From CAYUQT01 sp964596165 (GTDB taxonomy: Bacteria > Planctomycetota > Phycisphaerae > UBA1845 > JAFGLZ01): a stretch of DNA of 64,000 nucleotides. A model generated the notes under the pieces. It was given only the letters and a program-made list of their open reading frames with translations, ran no database searches and was not told where the DNA came from. The number at the start of each line of letters is the position of its first letter. Positions within the stretch are counted from its first letter, which is position 1. This document shows positions 26,195 to 35,889 of this stretch, piece after piece. A program made the translations under genes and the position numbers. Location of the stretch: the NCBI GenBank assembly GCA_964596165.1, contig CAZQTW010000020.1, positions 1 to 64,000 on the forward strand, in the 5' to 3' direction.

Positions 26195-26461
26195 GTGGTC
26201 GTATACGTATCTTGTCCGCATTGTTCTCACCCTACAGTCATTCCTCATTCTTCGACCGGAAGGCACCGTTTGTGCAGGCAGTGTTACGGTCTTTACTTTG
26301 TCAACTACTGCACAAGCTTGATTGCGGAGGCAGATGTATCGCTACCGGGTGAGAACTCGGCGCACACCCATGCCGCAAGTGGGATCGATGCGGAACTCGA
26401 CGCCATGCTCCATGCGGCCATCGTGAGTCGGTCTTCATCGCGATCAGCCCTGGCCGGTTAG
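26195..26461 (+). CDS. Small zinc-ribbon protein
   Basis: The 88-residue protein has two Cys pairs, SCPHCSHP and CRQCYG, 17 residues apart, forming a probable zinc ribbon. The tail is hydrophilic. Planctomycetes encode many such short CPHC...CRQC proteins of unknown role. The start is GTG at 26195 with a good SD (GAGGAG at 26180-26185). It is isolated in an otherwise gene-poor stretch. Confidence 0.55.
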   Translation: MVVYVSCPHCSHPTVIPHSSTGRHRLCRQCYGLYFVNYCTSLIAEADVSLPGENSAHTHAASGIDAELDAMLHAAIVSRSSSRSALAG

Positions 26462-26873
26462 AACCGACAAGGCCGGGGCCGGCGATCGCGAGGATGCTGA
26501 TTACCGCTCTGCTTGTCCATCGCCCACTTGCCCACCCGATGGCCATCTTCCCGGTATTCCCTTTTCCCACGAAGCCGACGCCTCGACGAGTATTCCGAAC
26601 CCCTTCAATCTACCCCTTGTCTACTCCAAGGTGCCGTCGAGTCGGGCATTCCTCGAATCGGTGCTCCGCATGCCCACGCTGCCTTTTCGCTTTATTTGAG
26701 CGTAACCTCCGATGAAAGGCCGGCCTGCCACGAACTTCATGATGCGCCGTGTTCGGCGCGGCCGTTGAGGCGTGGTTCCCTCGCCCTGTAGGCTTCTGCT
26801 ATGGTGATGCCGTCCTTGTTCAGGTCGTTCATGCCGTTGGAGAGTTGTCCTCATGAAGGTGGAGAGCACTACC
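26462..26873. other. 412-bp intergenic region, no recognised gene
   Basis: No reading frame here has an SD, family motif or balanced composition. No obvious repeat or promoter was seen apart from the SD of the following gene inside 26855-26863. Confidence 0.5.
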
Positions 26874-29231
26874 ATGTTACGCGTTCGACGCCCTTCCTCG
26901 TGTCTCACCCACGTGGTTCTGTTCGTGCTGAGCGCAGTCTGCGGTCCTCTTCGCGGCGAATCGCAGAAGGCCGATGCCGCCGGCATCCTTGAGGGCACTC
27001 AGGCCTTGACCATACAAGGCGACGTCGCCGCGGAGATGGTTTCCGGTATCGACCGCTTCCTCACGCGAGAGCTGGAGCAGGCCCCGCAGCGACGGGGGGA
27101 ATTCTGGCAGCCGGACTATGCCTCCGTTGATGCCTACCTTCGCAGCGCGGCGCCGCGTCGCGAACGCCTGCGGAAGCTCATTGGAGCGGTAGACCCGCGT
27201 CATGCCAATGTGACGATGGACCTGGTAGCCGAAGCTGTCGGACCGACGCTGGTGGCCAGGGGAAACGGCTACACCGTCGCGGCCGTTCGTTGGCCGGTTC
27301 TGGAGGGCCTGGACGGCGAGGGGCTTCTCCTGAAGCCCGAGGGCGATCCCATCGCGCATGTCATCGCGTTGCCCGATGCCGACTGGACGCCGGAGATGCT
27401 CGTCGGCCTCGCGTCTGGGATACCGCCGGAGGCCCAGTTTGCTCGCCGACTTGCGGAGAACAACTGCGAGGTGCTTGTGCCGATGCTGATCGACCGCGCC
27501 GACACGTTTTCCGGCAAGCCCAAGGTCCGCATGACCAACCAGCCGCATCGTGAGTTCGTTCAGCGGATTGCGTTTCAGGTGGGACGGACGCCGATTGGCT
27601 ACGAAGTGCAGAAGGTGCTTGCGGTGGTGGACTACTTCACGCAAGTCGCCGCGGGCAAGGACCCTGCCATTGCCGCGATCGGTTATGGGGAGGGTGGTTT
27701 GTTGGCCCTATACAGCGCGGCCATTGACCCGCGAATCGACGCGGTGGCCGTCTGCGGATATTTCCAATCGCGCCGGGAGGTCTGGTCCGAGCCGATCTAT
27801 CGCAACATCTGGTCACTGCTTCGCGAGTTCGGCGACGCCGAGATCGCCTCGTTGGTTGCCCCCCGAACGCTCATCATCGAGGCGTGCAAGGGACCGGAGG
27901 TCGCTGGGCCGCCCGAGGCCCGCGAGGGCCGCAGAGGGGCCGCCCCGGGGCGGTTGGTCAGCCCGTCCCTGGAGTCTGTCGAGGCCGAGTTTGCCCGTGT
28001 CGAGGTGACATACGACAAGCTGAGCGCACGTGCGAAGTTGATACGGGTTGTCAGCGGTGACGGCACCGGCCGCCCCGGCTCCTCCGGGATGCTGGCGGGG
28101 CTGCTCACTGCCCTTGGCCGTCCGATCAGACCGGACGCCTTGAAGACCGCGGGCGAAGCCCCGATCGACGGGCGCAAAGGGTTCGACCCCCAGACCCGAT
28201 TGCATCGTCAGTTCGATCAGATGGTCGAGCACGCACAGCGGCTGGCTCGGCACTCGCATTTCCGCCGCGAGGAGTTCTGGTCGAAGGCCAACGCCTCCAC
28301 CGTCGCGAGGTGGCAACAGTCGTGCCGGTCCTACAAACAATATCTCTGGGAGGAGGTCATTGGCCGGCTGCCTTCGCCGAGTATGCCCGCCAACCCACGC
28401 ACGCGGCAGGCGTATGATGAGCCCATGTGGCGCGGATACGAGGTGATGCTCGACACGTGGCCGGATGTGTTTGCCTACGGCGTATTGCTTGTTCCGAAAG
28501 ACCTCAGGGCCGGCGAGCGTCGGCCGGTGGTAGTCTGTCAGCATGGTCTTGAGGGCCGTCCGGGCGACCTTGTCGACCCTAGGATCAACTCGTGCTATCA
28601 CGCCTTCGGCGCCAAGTTGGCTGATCGGGGCTTCGTTGTTTACGCCCCGCAGAATCCGTATATAGGCGGGGACACCTTTCGCATGCTCCAACGCAAGGCG
28701 AATCCGCTTAAACTGTCGCTGTTCTCGTTTATCGTCGGCCAGCACGAGCGAACGCTGGATTGGCTGGCCGGTCTTCCGTTCGTGGATGACCAGCGAATGG
28801 CGTTCTACGGCTTGTCGTACGGCGGCAAGACGGCCGTCCGCGTGCCGCCACTCCTGGAGCGCTATTGCCTGTCTATCTGTTCGGGCGATTTCGATGAGTG
28901 GATACTCAAGACCACGACGATCGATTACGCGGCCGGGTATCCGCTGACGGGCGAATGGGAGATTCCCGAGTTTGACCTTGGCCACACGTTCAACCATGCG
29001 GAGCTGGCCAATTTGATGATTCCCCGTCCGTTCATGGTCGAGCGCGGCCATGACGACGGTGTTGCGTTGGACGAATGGGTCGCGTGGGAGTACGCCAAGG
29101 TCCGCCGCCGGTACAACAAGATGGGCATCGGAGATCGCACGACGATCGAATACTTCAATGGTCCCCACGAGATCCACGGCGTCGGGACGTTCGAGTTTCT
29201 GCACCGCCATCTGAAGTGGCCGACGAAGTAG
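26874..29231 (+). CDS. Exported two-domain alpha/beta hydrolase (esterase-like), first domain degenerate
   Basis: The 785-residue protein has a signal peptide and two hydrolase-fold halves. In the first, the nucleophile elbow reads GYGEGG with Glu at about residue 273 in place of Ser. In the second it reads YGLSYGG with Ser648, followed by Asp727/728 in GHDD and His in the GPHEIHG segment (765-768), an intact triad. The second half would have esterase or peptidase activity, possibly acetyl-ester removal from polysaccharides. The ATG at 26874 is chosen because AAGGTGGAG lies 9 nt upstream, though an ATG at 26853 contains that SD. Confidence 0.75.
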   Translation: MLRVRRPSSCLTHVVLFVLSAVCGPLRGESQKADAAGILEGTQALTIQGDVAAEMVSGIDRFLTRELEQAPQRRGEFWQPDYASVDAYLRSAAPRRERLRKLIGAVDPRHANVTMDLVAEAVGPTLVARGNGYTVAAVRWPVLEGLDGEGLLLKPEGDPIAHVIALPDADWTPEMLVGLASGIPPEAQFARRLAENNCEVLVPMLIDRADTFSGKPKVRMTNQPHREFVQRIAFQVGRTPIGYEVQKVLAVVDYFTQVAAGKDPAIAAIGYGEGGLLALYSAAIDPRIDAVAVCGYFQSRREVWSEPIYRNIWSLLREFGDAEIASLVAPRTLIIEACKGPEVAGPPEAREGRRGAAPGRLVSPSLESVEAEFARVEVTYDKLSARAKLIRVVSGDGTGRPGSSGMLAGLLTALGRPIRPDALKTAGEAPIDGRKGFDPQTRLHRQFDQMVEHAQRLARHSHFRREEFWSKANASTVARWQQSCRSYKQYLWEEVIGRLPSPSMPANPRTRQAYDEPMWRGYEVMLDTWPDVFAYGVLLVPKDLRAGERRPVVVCQHGLEGRPGDLVDPRINSCYHAFGAKLADRGFVVYAPQNPYIGGDTFRMLQRKANPLKLSLFSFIVGQHERTLDWLAGLPFVDDQRMAFYGLSYGGKTAVRVPPLLERYCLSICSGDFDEWILKTTTIDYAAGYPLTGEWEIPEFDLGHTFNHAELANLMIPRPFMVERGHDDGVALDEWVAWEYAKVRRRYNKMGIGDRTTIEYFNGPHEIHGVGTFEFLHRHLKWPTK

Positions 29232-29370
29232 CGTCGCTCCCATTACCGCTCTTGCCGGCGCCGCTGGAACGTGCCCGGACTTGGTGCCCGTCAAAGCTTG
29301 TGATAAGCTACCAATCGTCGTGGCCGTGGAAAGCAATTCCGAGCCGACGGTCTTCTTGGGAGAGTCTGTG

Positions 29371-30795
29371 ATGAGGGAAATCGCCTATCAAAGGTGCATC
29401 AACCCGGACTGCAATGCCACCTACGGGGTGGACGAGATCCTGTTCGACTGCCGCAAGTGCCGGAGCCTTTTGGATATTCAGTACGATTGGGACCGGGTAG
29501 CCGTTCCGCGGGAGATGTGTTTCTTCGAACACCGTTGGAGTACTCGGGAAAGCGTGGTCGATTTCTCCGGCGTATGGCGTTTTCGCGAGTTATTGCCGTT
29601 CGCACGAGAGCGGGAGATTCTGACGATAGGTGAGGGTCGAACCAACCTTCAAACCGCCGACCTGTTGGCGCGCCAGTTGGGTATGCGCCCCGGCCATCTG
29701 TTTCTGCAATATGAAGGTCTCAATCCGTCCGGGAGTTTCAAGGACAACGGGATGACAGCGGCCTTCACGCTGGCCCGCAAGCTCGGTCGCAAGCGTGTCG
29801 CGTGCGCTTCGACGGGTAACACCAGCGCTTCGTTGGCAATGTTCGCCTCGCTGTCGGCCAGCCAGGGCGGTGACGCCATGCAGGGCATCGTTTTCATCGG
29901 CAGTGGGAAGATCGCTTACGGCAAGCTGTCGCAAGCACTCGACTATGGTGCGCTGACTTTGCAAATCGAGGGGGATTTCGACGCCTGTTTGCGCCGCGTC
30001 CGCGAGGCGTCGGACCAGTTGGGATTGTACCTCATGAACTCGGTCAATCCGTTCCGACTGGAAGGGCAGAAGGCCATCATGTACCGTGTTCTTGAAGCGC
30101 GCGATTGGAATGTCCCCGACTGGATCATCGTTCCGGGAGGGAACCTGGGCAACTGCAGCGCGTTTGGCAAGGCGTTTGCCGAGCTGTATGAGCTGGGTTT
30201 GGTCGACCGGATTCCGCGTCTGGGGGTTATCAATGCAACGGGCGCAAACACGCTGTACCAACTCCACACGCAACAAGGCGTGAGGTGGAACGACGGGCGA
30301 GTGGATAGCGGCAAGATAGGCCTGCTCTACGGCCAGATGGATCAGAGCGGCTATAAGCCCCACACGGTCGCATCGGCCATCGAGATCAGCCGGCCGGTGA
30401 ACCTGCCGAAGGCCCTGCGTGCGCTGGATACCATGAAGGGCGTCGTGCGTGAGGTGTCCGACGAAGACATATTGGAGCACAAGGCGCTGGTGGGGCGGTT
30501 CGGTTTCGGCTGCGAGCCGGCCAGCGGGGCGAGTGTGGCCGGGCTTCACGTGTTGCTGAATGAGAATGTGATCGGTCGGGATGATCATGTCGTATGCATA
30601 CTCACCGGGCACGAACTGAAGGATCCCGATGCGACGGTTCGCTACCACACCGGTATTGACACGAAATCGGCGGAGTTGCCGCCGCCCAAGCCGGTGAAAG
30701 GGAAGTACGCCAACCCGCCGATCAAAGTGGCCGACGATCTGGATGCCATCTGTAAAGCCATCGGTCACCATGGACCGCTGTCCGGGGCGAACTGA
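29371..30795 (+). CDS. thrC: Threonine synthase
   Basis: The 474-residue protein has a PLP-type fold-II catalytic domain with the PLP lysine in GSFKDNGM and phosphate-binding STGNTSASLA. An N-terminal zinc ribbon (CINPDC and CRKC) marks the threonine synthase subfamily with a zinc-ribbon extension. It converts O-phosphohomoserine to threonine in the cytoplasm. The start follows GGGAGAG. It is 57 bp upstream of folD and probably shares its transcript. Confidence 0.85.
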   Translation: MREIAYQRCINPDCNATYGVDEILFDCRKCRSLLDIQYDWDRVAVPREMCFFEHRWSTRESVVDFSGVWRFRELLPFAREREILTIGEGRTNLQTADLLARQLGMRPGHLFLQYEGLNPSGSFKDNGMTAAFTLARKLGRKRVACASTGNTSASLAMFASLSASQGGDAMQGIVFIGSGKIAYGKLSQALDYGALTLQIEGDFDACLRRVREASDQLGLYLMNSVNPFRLEGQKAIMYRVLEARDWNVPDWIIVPGGNLGNCSAFGKAFAELYELGLVDRIPRLGVINATGANTLYQLHTQQGVRWNDGRVDSGKIGLLYGQMDQSGYKPHTVASAIEISRPVNLPKALRALDTMKGVVREVSDEDILEHKALVGRFGFGCEPASGASVAGLHVLLNENVIGRDDHVVCILTGHELKDPDATVRYHTGIDTKSAELPPPKPVKGKYANPPIKVADDLDAICKAIGHHGPLSGAN

Positions 30796-30852
30796 CTTGC
30801 TCCGGGAAATGATATGGAGTCTTCGGCACCTGATAGAATCGCAGAGGCGTGC

Positions 30853-31836
30853 ATGACAGCGAGAATACTGGATGGCGAGGCGATAGCGGCGCGGCTGAAG
30901 GCTGGTCTCGTCGAGGAAATCGAATCACTTAAGAAAGCCGGCAGACCGCCGCATCTCGTGGCCGTACAGGTCGGTGATCCGCCTGCTTCGCGAATCTACG
31001 TGAACCAGCAGAAGAAGGCATGCGAGGACATCGGGCTGACTTATGATCTCCACCAACTGCCCGAACAGTGCTCGGAGCAGGATGTGCGGGATGAGATCCG
31101 GCGTCTTAATGATGACGTCGGTGTCACGGGCATCATCCTCCAGATGCCCCTGGGGCCCGGGATGGATGCCCGCAAGGTCCAGGTGACCATTTCACCGGAG
31201 AAGGACGTTGAGGGCATGCATCCGGTCAACATGGGCCGCTTGTTCTACGGCGGCGGTATCGTCCGTCCGTGCACGCCGGCCGGGGCGGTCGAACTGCTGA
31301 CGAGCACCGGCGTGAGTCTGGCCGGCAAAGAGGCTGTGGTCGTCGGCCACAGTGAGATCGTCGGCAAACCCATTGCCGCCATTCTCCTGCAGTCGCTCAA
31401 CGAATCACCTACGGTCACGGTCTGCCACGTCGCAACGAGAGACCTGGCCTCCCATACCCGGCGGGCGGAGATCCTGTTTGTAGCCACCGGCAAGGCGCAG
31501 GCCGTCTGGCAGTTGTATGACAGGGCTCGCAAAGGCGGTCAGACCGTTCCCAAGCCGGATTTGTCACCCCTGATCAAGGCCGACATGGTCAAGGAGGGCG
31601 TCATCGTCATCGATGTTGCGGTGAACCGGATCCCCAAGGCCTTGGACGACGCGGGCAATCCCGTATTGAACGACAAGGGCAAGCCGAACATGGTCACGGT
31701 TGGAGACGTGGACTTCGAGGCCGTCCGAGACAAGTGTGCTTGGATTACACCGGTACCCGGCGGTTGCGGGCCGATGACCGTCGCGATGCTGCTGAAGAAC
31801 ACGGTTGAGTGTGCCAAGGCGACGATGGGGCATTAG
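30853..31836 (+). CDS. folD: Bifunctional methylenetetrahydrofolate dehydrogenase/cyclohydrolase
   Basis: The 327-residue protein shows the FolD signatures: YVNQQKKACEDIGL with the catalytic lysine, EKDVEGMHPVNMGRL, PCTPAGAVELL, VVGHSEIVGKP for NADP binding and PVPGGCGPMTVAML. It interconverts 5,10-methylene-, methenyl- and 10-formyl-tetrahydrofolate. It is about 35 residues longer than the Escherichia coli enzyme because of insertions around KAQAVWQLYDRARKGG and NPVLNDKGKPN in the dehydrogenase domain. All motifs are intact. Confidence 0.9.
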   Translation: MTARILDGEAIAARLKAGLVEEIESLKKAGRPPHLVAVQVGDPPASRIYVNQQKKACEDIGLTYDLHQLPEQCSEQDVRDEIRRLNDDVGVTGIILQMPLGPGMDARKVQVTISPEKDVEGMHPVNMGRLFYGGGIVRPCTPAGAVELLTSTGVSLAGKEAVVVGHSEIVGKPIAAILLQSLNESPTVTVCHVATRDLASHTRRAEILFVATGKAQAVWQLYDRARKGGQTVPKPDLSPLIKADMVKEGVIVIDVAVNRIPKALDDAGNPVLNDKGKPNMVTVGDVDFEAVRDKCAWITPVPGGCGPMTVAMLLKNTVECAKATMGH

Positions 31837-31872
31837 GGTTTCCTCTCGTACGAAGGTCGGCGTTCCCCGGGA

Positions 31873-32130
31873 TCAGAGCATGATGCGAATCGACTGCGCC
31901 GTTGAAAAGGACCTCCCGCGGAAATCGGCCTTGAGTTTACGCAGATCCCTATCCCGGTAGCAGGGCTGGACGGTGTGCAGGCCGTCGAGGTCCGCCTCGA
32001 TCATGTCCGGGCGCCGTTCGGCCTTCGCGCGGGTCCAGAATTCCGTCGACGCGCCGCACCCTGTCGTCGCGCGGTCGGGCCCGATGTGGCTGAATGCGAC
32101 CGGGACCGTTTTCCTTGGAGTCATTGCCAA
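31873..32130 (-). CDS. Hypothetical 85-residue protein
   Basis: The gene has a strong SD (AAAAAGGAG, 7 nt before a TTG start at 32128-32130; an ATG lies two codons later). It is convergent with folD, 36 bp from its end. The product is basic, with single Cys residues and an aromatic centre (ASTEFWTRAKAER). No family is recognised and no membrane segment is visible. The SD is the main support for it being real. Confidence 0.4.
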   Translation of the reverse strand: MAMTPRKTVPVAFSHIGPDRATTGCGASTEFWTRAKAERRPDMIEADLDGLHTVQPCYRDRDLRKLKADFRGRSFSTAQSIRIML

Positions 32131-32351
32131 CCGAGTACTCCTTTTTCGGGCACGTTACCACGCCCACAGAAACCGGCACCGGGTGGGAGGCGAACGCATC
32201 CGGCGGATCTTGCGACAATCAGGGAGTGTTCCTGTGCGGGTTTAGGCGGACAGTTGCTGCCCGGCAACCGGCCATGAAGGAGCCAGTCACGTCGGGATTG
32301 GAGGTGCGGAAAGTCTGTGAGTTGTGCGGAGGATGTGATGAAACGAACCCG

Positions 32352-33767
32352 CTAGCTCTTCTTGTCGGCCAAGGCTGCCTCGAATGTCTTGCGGGTGGCT
32401 TGGAGCCGGTTTTGTGCCTCCTCGGCGGCCAGTCGAGCGGATTCGACACGACGCTGCGCATCCTCGTACTCTTTCTGGGCTTGAAGCGCGGACAGTGCCT
32501 CATCCCGAACCGCCTCGGCCGCTTGTCGGATCTGGCGGTACTCGGTCAGGGAAGCTTGTATCTGTTGTTGGGTCCGTTCGAGGCGTTCGAGGACGTCGAG
32601 AAAACGGTTCATTTGTTCGGTTATGACGCTTCTGATCGCAAGGGTCTCCGATCGCAGGTCGGCCGCAAGATCCGTCTCATTCGATGTGGTGGACGTTGCC
32701 GCCGGAGCGGTCGGCGTGGCGGTGCCGATATCGGCCGTCAACCGGCTCAAGGCCGCGTCGGCGGTTTCGAGGGCGACATCGATGGCCGTCGCGGCTGTTT
32801 GCAGCTTGGTTGGCCCCTCGTCCACGAGGGGCCGGGCCAAGACTTCGCTGTCAGAAGAAGCCTCGGCGGTTGACGCGGCCGAGAGGGCCTCGACACAGGG
32901 CTCATCGATAGCGATGTTCGATTTCCGTTCGCCGCCGACATCCTCCTTGTGGAGGGGCGGGTGAGCCGGTGCTGTCTTGACGACCTCTTCCGCTGCGTCG
33001 CCCACGGCCTCCGGGACAACGGCGTCGGCATTCTTGCCGTCGAAAACGGCGGAATCAGACAGCACGGCGGCCTCGCTCGTGGACCTGTCGTCGGCCACGG
33101 CCAATGCCGAGCTGATACTCTCATCAAGATCCTTCATGACTTCGTCCGCGGTGACGCGGTCGATACCACCATCGGCCGGCTCCTCGGCTGTTGGGTCGGG
33201 CAGATCAGGGGTCAGCATCGCCTCCGCCTCGGCAAGCACCGCATCCGCATTGTCAGACGTTTCCGGCGTCTTCACATCAGCACCTCTCTGCCTCGTGACT
33301 GTGGTTTGAAGAGGATCGGCGAGTCCGCCTTCCGCCGATGCCCAATACTCCTGCGCCAGTGCGTCAGCCTCCGTTCCCCCCATGCTTCGGATCCTTTCGG
33401 CCACGCTCCAGTGAAAGGACTCGGCCTCCTGTTGTATCGTTTCGAGCGGCAAGGCTGCCGCCGTTTCGGGTTCGTCCGCGTCCATGGCCGCCGCGCATTC
33501 ACGGGCGATCGGCAGCCTCGCGTCCTTTAAGATCTGGCATATCTCCAAGAGGTCGGGCAACTCATCCCGCTTGGCGTCGCCCGCTGCCTCCCATGCCTTG
33601 GCCAGCGTATCCAGAGCCTCCACGACCCGATCGTTGCAGCCGAGGCCAAATCGCAGGAGTATTTCAACCTCCGTTCGGAGGTGGAGATGGTCCTTTGGTC
33701 CCTCGACCGTGACCGTTTGGACGTTGCCGGCTCGGACAAACGAGTAGGTCCTTGGATAGTCCGCCAA
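32352..33767 (-). CDS. Acidic coiled-coil-ended protein of unknown function
   Basis: The 471-residue product begins at a TTG (33765-33767) with AGGAGA 8 nt upstream; the longer upstream frame is Arg-rich and implausible. The first 120 residues are globular (SFVRAGNVQTVTVEG, CNDRVVEALDTLAKAW). The centre (about 190-400) is very acidic, low-complexity Ala/Asp/Glu sequence. The final 90 residues (FLDVLERLERTQQQI to the end) form a long charged coiled coil. No signal peptide is seen. It may be a scaffolding or partner-binding protein; no family is recognised. Confidence 0.65.
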   Translation of the reverse strand: MADYPRTYSFVRAGNVQTVTVEGPKDHLHLRTEVEILLRFGLGCNDRVVEALDTLAKAWEAAGDAKRDELPDLLEICQILKDARLPIARECAAAMDADEPETAAALPLETIQQEAESFHWSVAERIRSMGGTEADALAQEYWASAEGGLADPLQTTVTRQRGADVKTPETSDNADAVLAEAEAMLTPDLPDPTAEEPADGGIDRVTADEVMKDLDESISSALAVADDRSTSEAAVLSDSAVFDGKNADAVVPEAVGDAAEEVVKTAPAHPPLHKEDVGGERKSNIAIDEPCVEALSAASTAEASSDSEVLARPLVDEGPTKLQTAATAIDVALETADAALSRLTADIGTATPTAPAATSTTSNETDLAADLRSETLAIRSVITEQMNRFLDVLERLERTQQQIQASLTEYRQIRQAAEAVRDEALSALQAQKEYEDAQRRVESARLAAEEAQNRLQATRKTFEAALADKKS

Positions 33768-34095
33768 CGCGCCGTCTCCTGTGCCGGTCTCCCTTGCGCA
33801 ATGTCCCCACGGCTTGGTTCGTGGCGCACTGCCACCGACCGCCTTCATGCCTATCGACTGGTACGAGGGTCGACATGAGATCCTGCCGCGGCGCCGAACC
33901 GGACTTCGTCGGGCGCGGGTTATCGGAACTCGATTTTCTCTGGGCACTTGGTTTCGGGGCTTCCGTCCGATTGGAGGGTCCGAGAATACCGGTGTTGAAG
34001 GCCGCAGCGACAACTCATACACTCGCCGTGGGAGAAGCGGTCTGCTAGGCTAGTGGCCGGAGACGGGCATGACGGTTCTTGAGGAGCGGCTTGCA
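33768..34095. other. 328-bp divergent promoter region
   Basis: The space between the minus-strand coiled-coil gene and the plus-strand GDPD gene holds no recognised gene or repeat. A GAGGAG SD for the downstream gene is at 34081-34086. No consensus promoter was spotted by eye. Confidence 0.4.
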
Positions 34096-34947
34096 ATGAG
34101 GATGGTCCCCTGGGTGTTCGTGAACTGCTGGCTGATGGCCGGCGAAGGGATGGCCGTCGGCAACGCGGCCGACCGGCCGGAGGCCCTGATGCGGCTCAGC
34201 GATCCGCGATGGGACGGCCGGATGGTGTGCGCGCATCGCGGCGATCGACAGGCCGGTCCGGACAACTCGGCCGTTGCGATCGAAGCGGCGATTCCGGTTG
34301 CGGATACGATCGAGATTGACTTACGACCCAGTCGGGACGGCGTCTACTTTTGCTTTCATGATTCCACGCTGACCCAGTCCAACTGCGTTGTTCCCGATGC
34401 TTCATGGCACGGACGGCCCCTCGGATCGCTGACGGCCGCGGAGCTTCGGCACGTTCGCTTGTCGGGATCGAAGGCTGCGCCGCTGTTGAGTTACGCGGAG
34501 GCGCTGGCCATTGCCAAGAAGAACCGAGCGTGTCTGCAGTTGGACCTCAAAACGGAGTCGAACGCGACGGTGGACGCCGTGGTTCGACAGGCGGCGGAGA
34601 CCGGCATGGATCGCTCGATCATCATCCAATGCCAGTTGCCGTCGACCTTGGCCTACGTTCGCAAGACCTATCCTCAGGTGGCTACGCTGGCGCGCTGTAG
34701 AAGCGTCGCGATGGTCCGAGTGGCACTGGACCTGAAGCCGACGATCGTTCAGGGAGACGATGCGTGGATGAAGGACGACGTGCGTCGCCTGGTTCGCCAA
34801 TCGGGCGCGAAGTTGCTGGACAAGGCAATGGGTAGGGACACGGATCGACCGGAGGGCTGGCAATCGCTGTATGCGAAAGGCTACCACCTGCTGATGACCG
34901 ACAAACCCCGCGAGCTTCGAGCGTGGCTGAAGGCGAATGTGAAGTGA
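34096..34947 (+). CDS. Glycerophosphodiester phosphodiesterase-family protein, exported
   Basis: The 283-residue protein has a signal peptide, then the GDPD motifs CAHRGDRQAGPDNS and EIDLRPSRDGVYFCFHD, which supply the catalytic His and the Glu/Asp metal ligands. LQLDLKTE continues the TIM barrel. The family hydrolyses glycerophosphodiesters; exported planctomycete relatives may act on other phosphodiesters. The ATG at 34096 follows GAGGAG by 9 nt. It lies 28 bp before trpC, suggesting a shared transcript although the functions are unrelated. Confidence 0.85.
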   Translation: MRMVPWVFVNCWLMAGEGMAVGNAADRPEALMRLSDPRWDGRMVCAHRGDRQAGPDNSAVAIEAAIPVADTIEIDLRPSRDGVYFCFHDSTLTQSNCVVPDASWHGRPLGSLTAAELRHVRLSGSKAAPLLSYAEALAIAKKNRACLQLDLKTESNATVDAVVRQAAETGMDRSIIIQCQLPSTLAYVRKTYPQVATLARCRSVAMVRVALDLKPTIVQGDDAWMKDDVRRLVRQSGAKLLDKAMGRDTDRPEGWQSLYAKGYHLLMTDKPRELRAWLKANVK

Positions 34948-34975
34948 CGCGGCGGGTCGAGCGACGGGGTTCTTG

Positions 34976-35785
34976 ATGCCGAACATACTCGACGAGATCC
35001 TAGCGGTGAAACGGACCGATGTGGCGGCCGCCATGCAGCGTCGCCCCCTGGGCGACGTTCAGAAGGCGGCCGCCGACACGCCGCGCCCTCGCAACTTCTA
35101 CGCGGCCATTGCCGCCGCGCCGCCGCGGGGGATTCACCTCATTGCCGAAGTCAAGAAGGCATCACCATCTGCCGGGCTGATCCGTGGGGACTTCGATCCG
35201 GCCGGTGTCGCCCGCATCTACCACGCGGCCGGTGCGTCGGCGATCAGTTGCCTCACCGATGAGCGGTTCTTTGAGGGGCGGCTGGAGTTCATTCAGCAGA
35301 TCCGACAGGTCGTTCCGCTGCCCGTATTGCGGAAGGACTTTATCATTGACGAGTATCAGATCTACGAGTCCCGAGCGGCCGGCGCGGATGCGATCCTGCT
35401 GATTGCAGAGATCCTGACGCCGCAGCAGATTCTCGACTGGATGATCCTTGCCGGCGAGCTGAATCTGACTGTCCTCTTGGAGGTTCACGAGGCCGATACG
35501 CTGATGCGGGTGCGGTCGGTGATCGGTTTTCCGCACCGGCGCTATAGCCTGCTGGGCATCAACAATCGCGACCTGAAGACGCAGACCATCGATCTTGCCA
35601 CGACAACGCGACTGGCCGAGTTGGCCGAGGAGGGCACGATGGTCGTCTCAGAGAGCGGCGTGAAGACGCGCGAAGATGTGTTGCGGCTTCAGAGAGCCGG
35701 CGCGAGGGCGATTCTGATCGGCGAAACGCTCATGCGTTCGCCGGATATTGCGGCGAAGGTCGAGGAGTTGTTCGGGTCGTCGTAG
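34976..35785 (+). CDS. trpC: Indole-3-glycerol-phosphate synthase
   Basis: The 269-residue TIM-barrel protein has the expected motifs: IAEVKKASPSAGLI with the catalytic lysine, CLTDERFFEG, VLRKDFIIDEYQIYESRAAG, LLGINNRDLKT and VVSESGVKTREDV. It closes the indole ring in tryptophan synthesis in the cytoplasm. No other trp gene is nearby. A REP-like fragment (GGGGACAGGCACC, 35792-35804) lies just downstream. Confidence 0.92.
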   Translation: MPNILDEILAVKRTDVAAAMQRRPLGDVQKAAADTPRPRNFYAAIAAAPPRGIHLIAEVKKASPSAGLIRGDFDPAGVARIYHAAGASAISCLTDERFFEGRLEFIQQIRQVVPLPVLRKDFIIDEYQIYESRAAGADAILLIAEILTPQQILDWMILAGELNLTVLLEVHEADTLMRVRSVIGFPHRRYSLLGINNRDLKTQTIDLATTTRLAELAEEGTMVVSESGVKTREDVLRLQRAGARAILIGETLMRSPDIAAKVEELFGSS

Positions 35786-35889
35786 CACAACGGGGACAGG
35801 CACCCTTTTGTCGTTCACAACCCGCCAGTCTATCCCGAAAGGACGGGGGGGGCGTTCCATGTTTTATTCCGACGTGGCTGTACGTTCGT

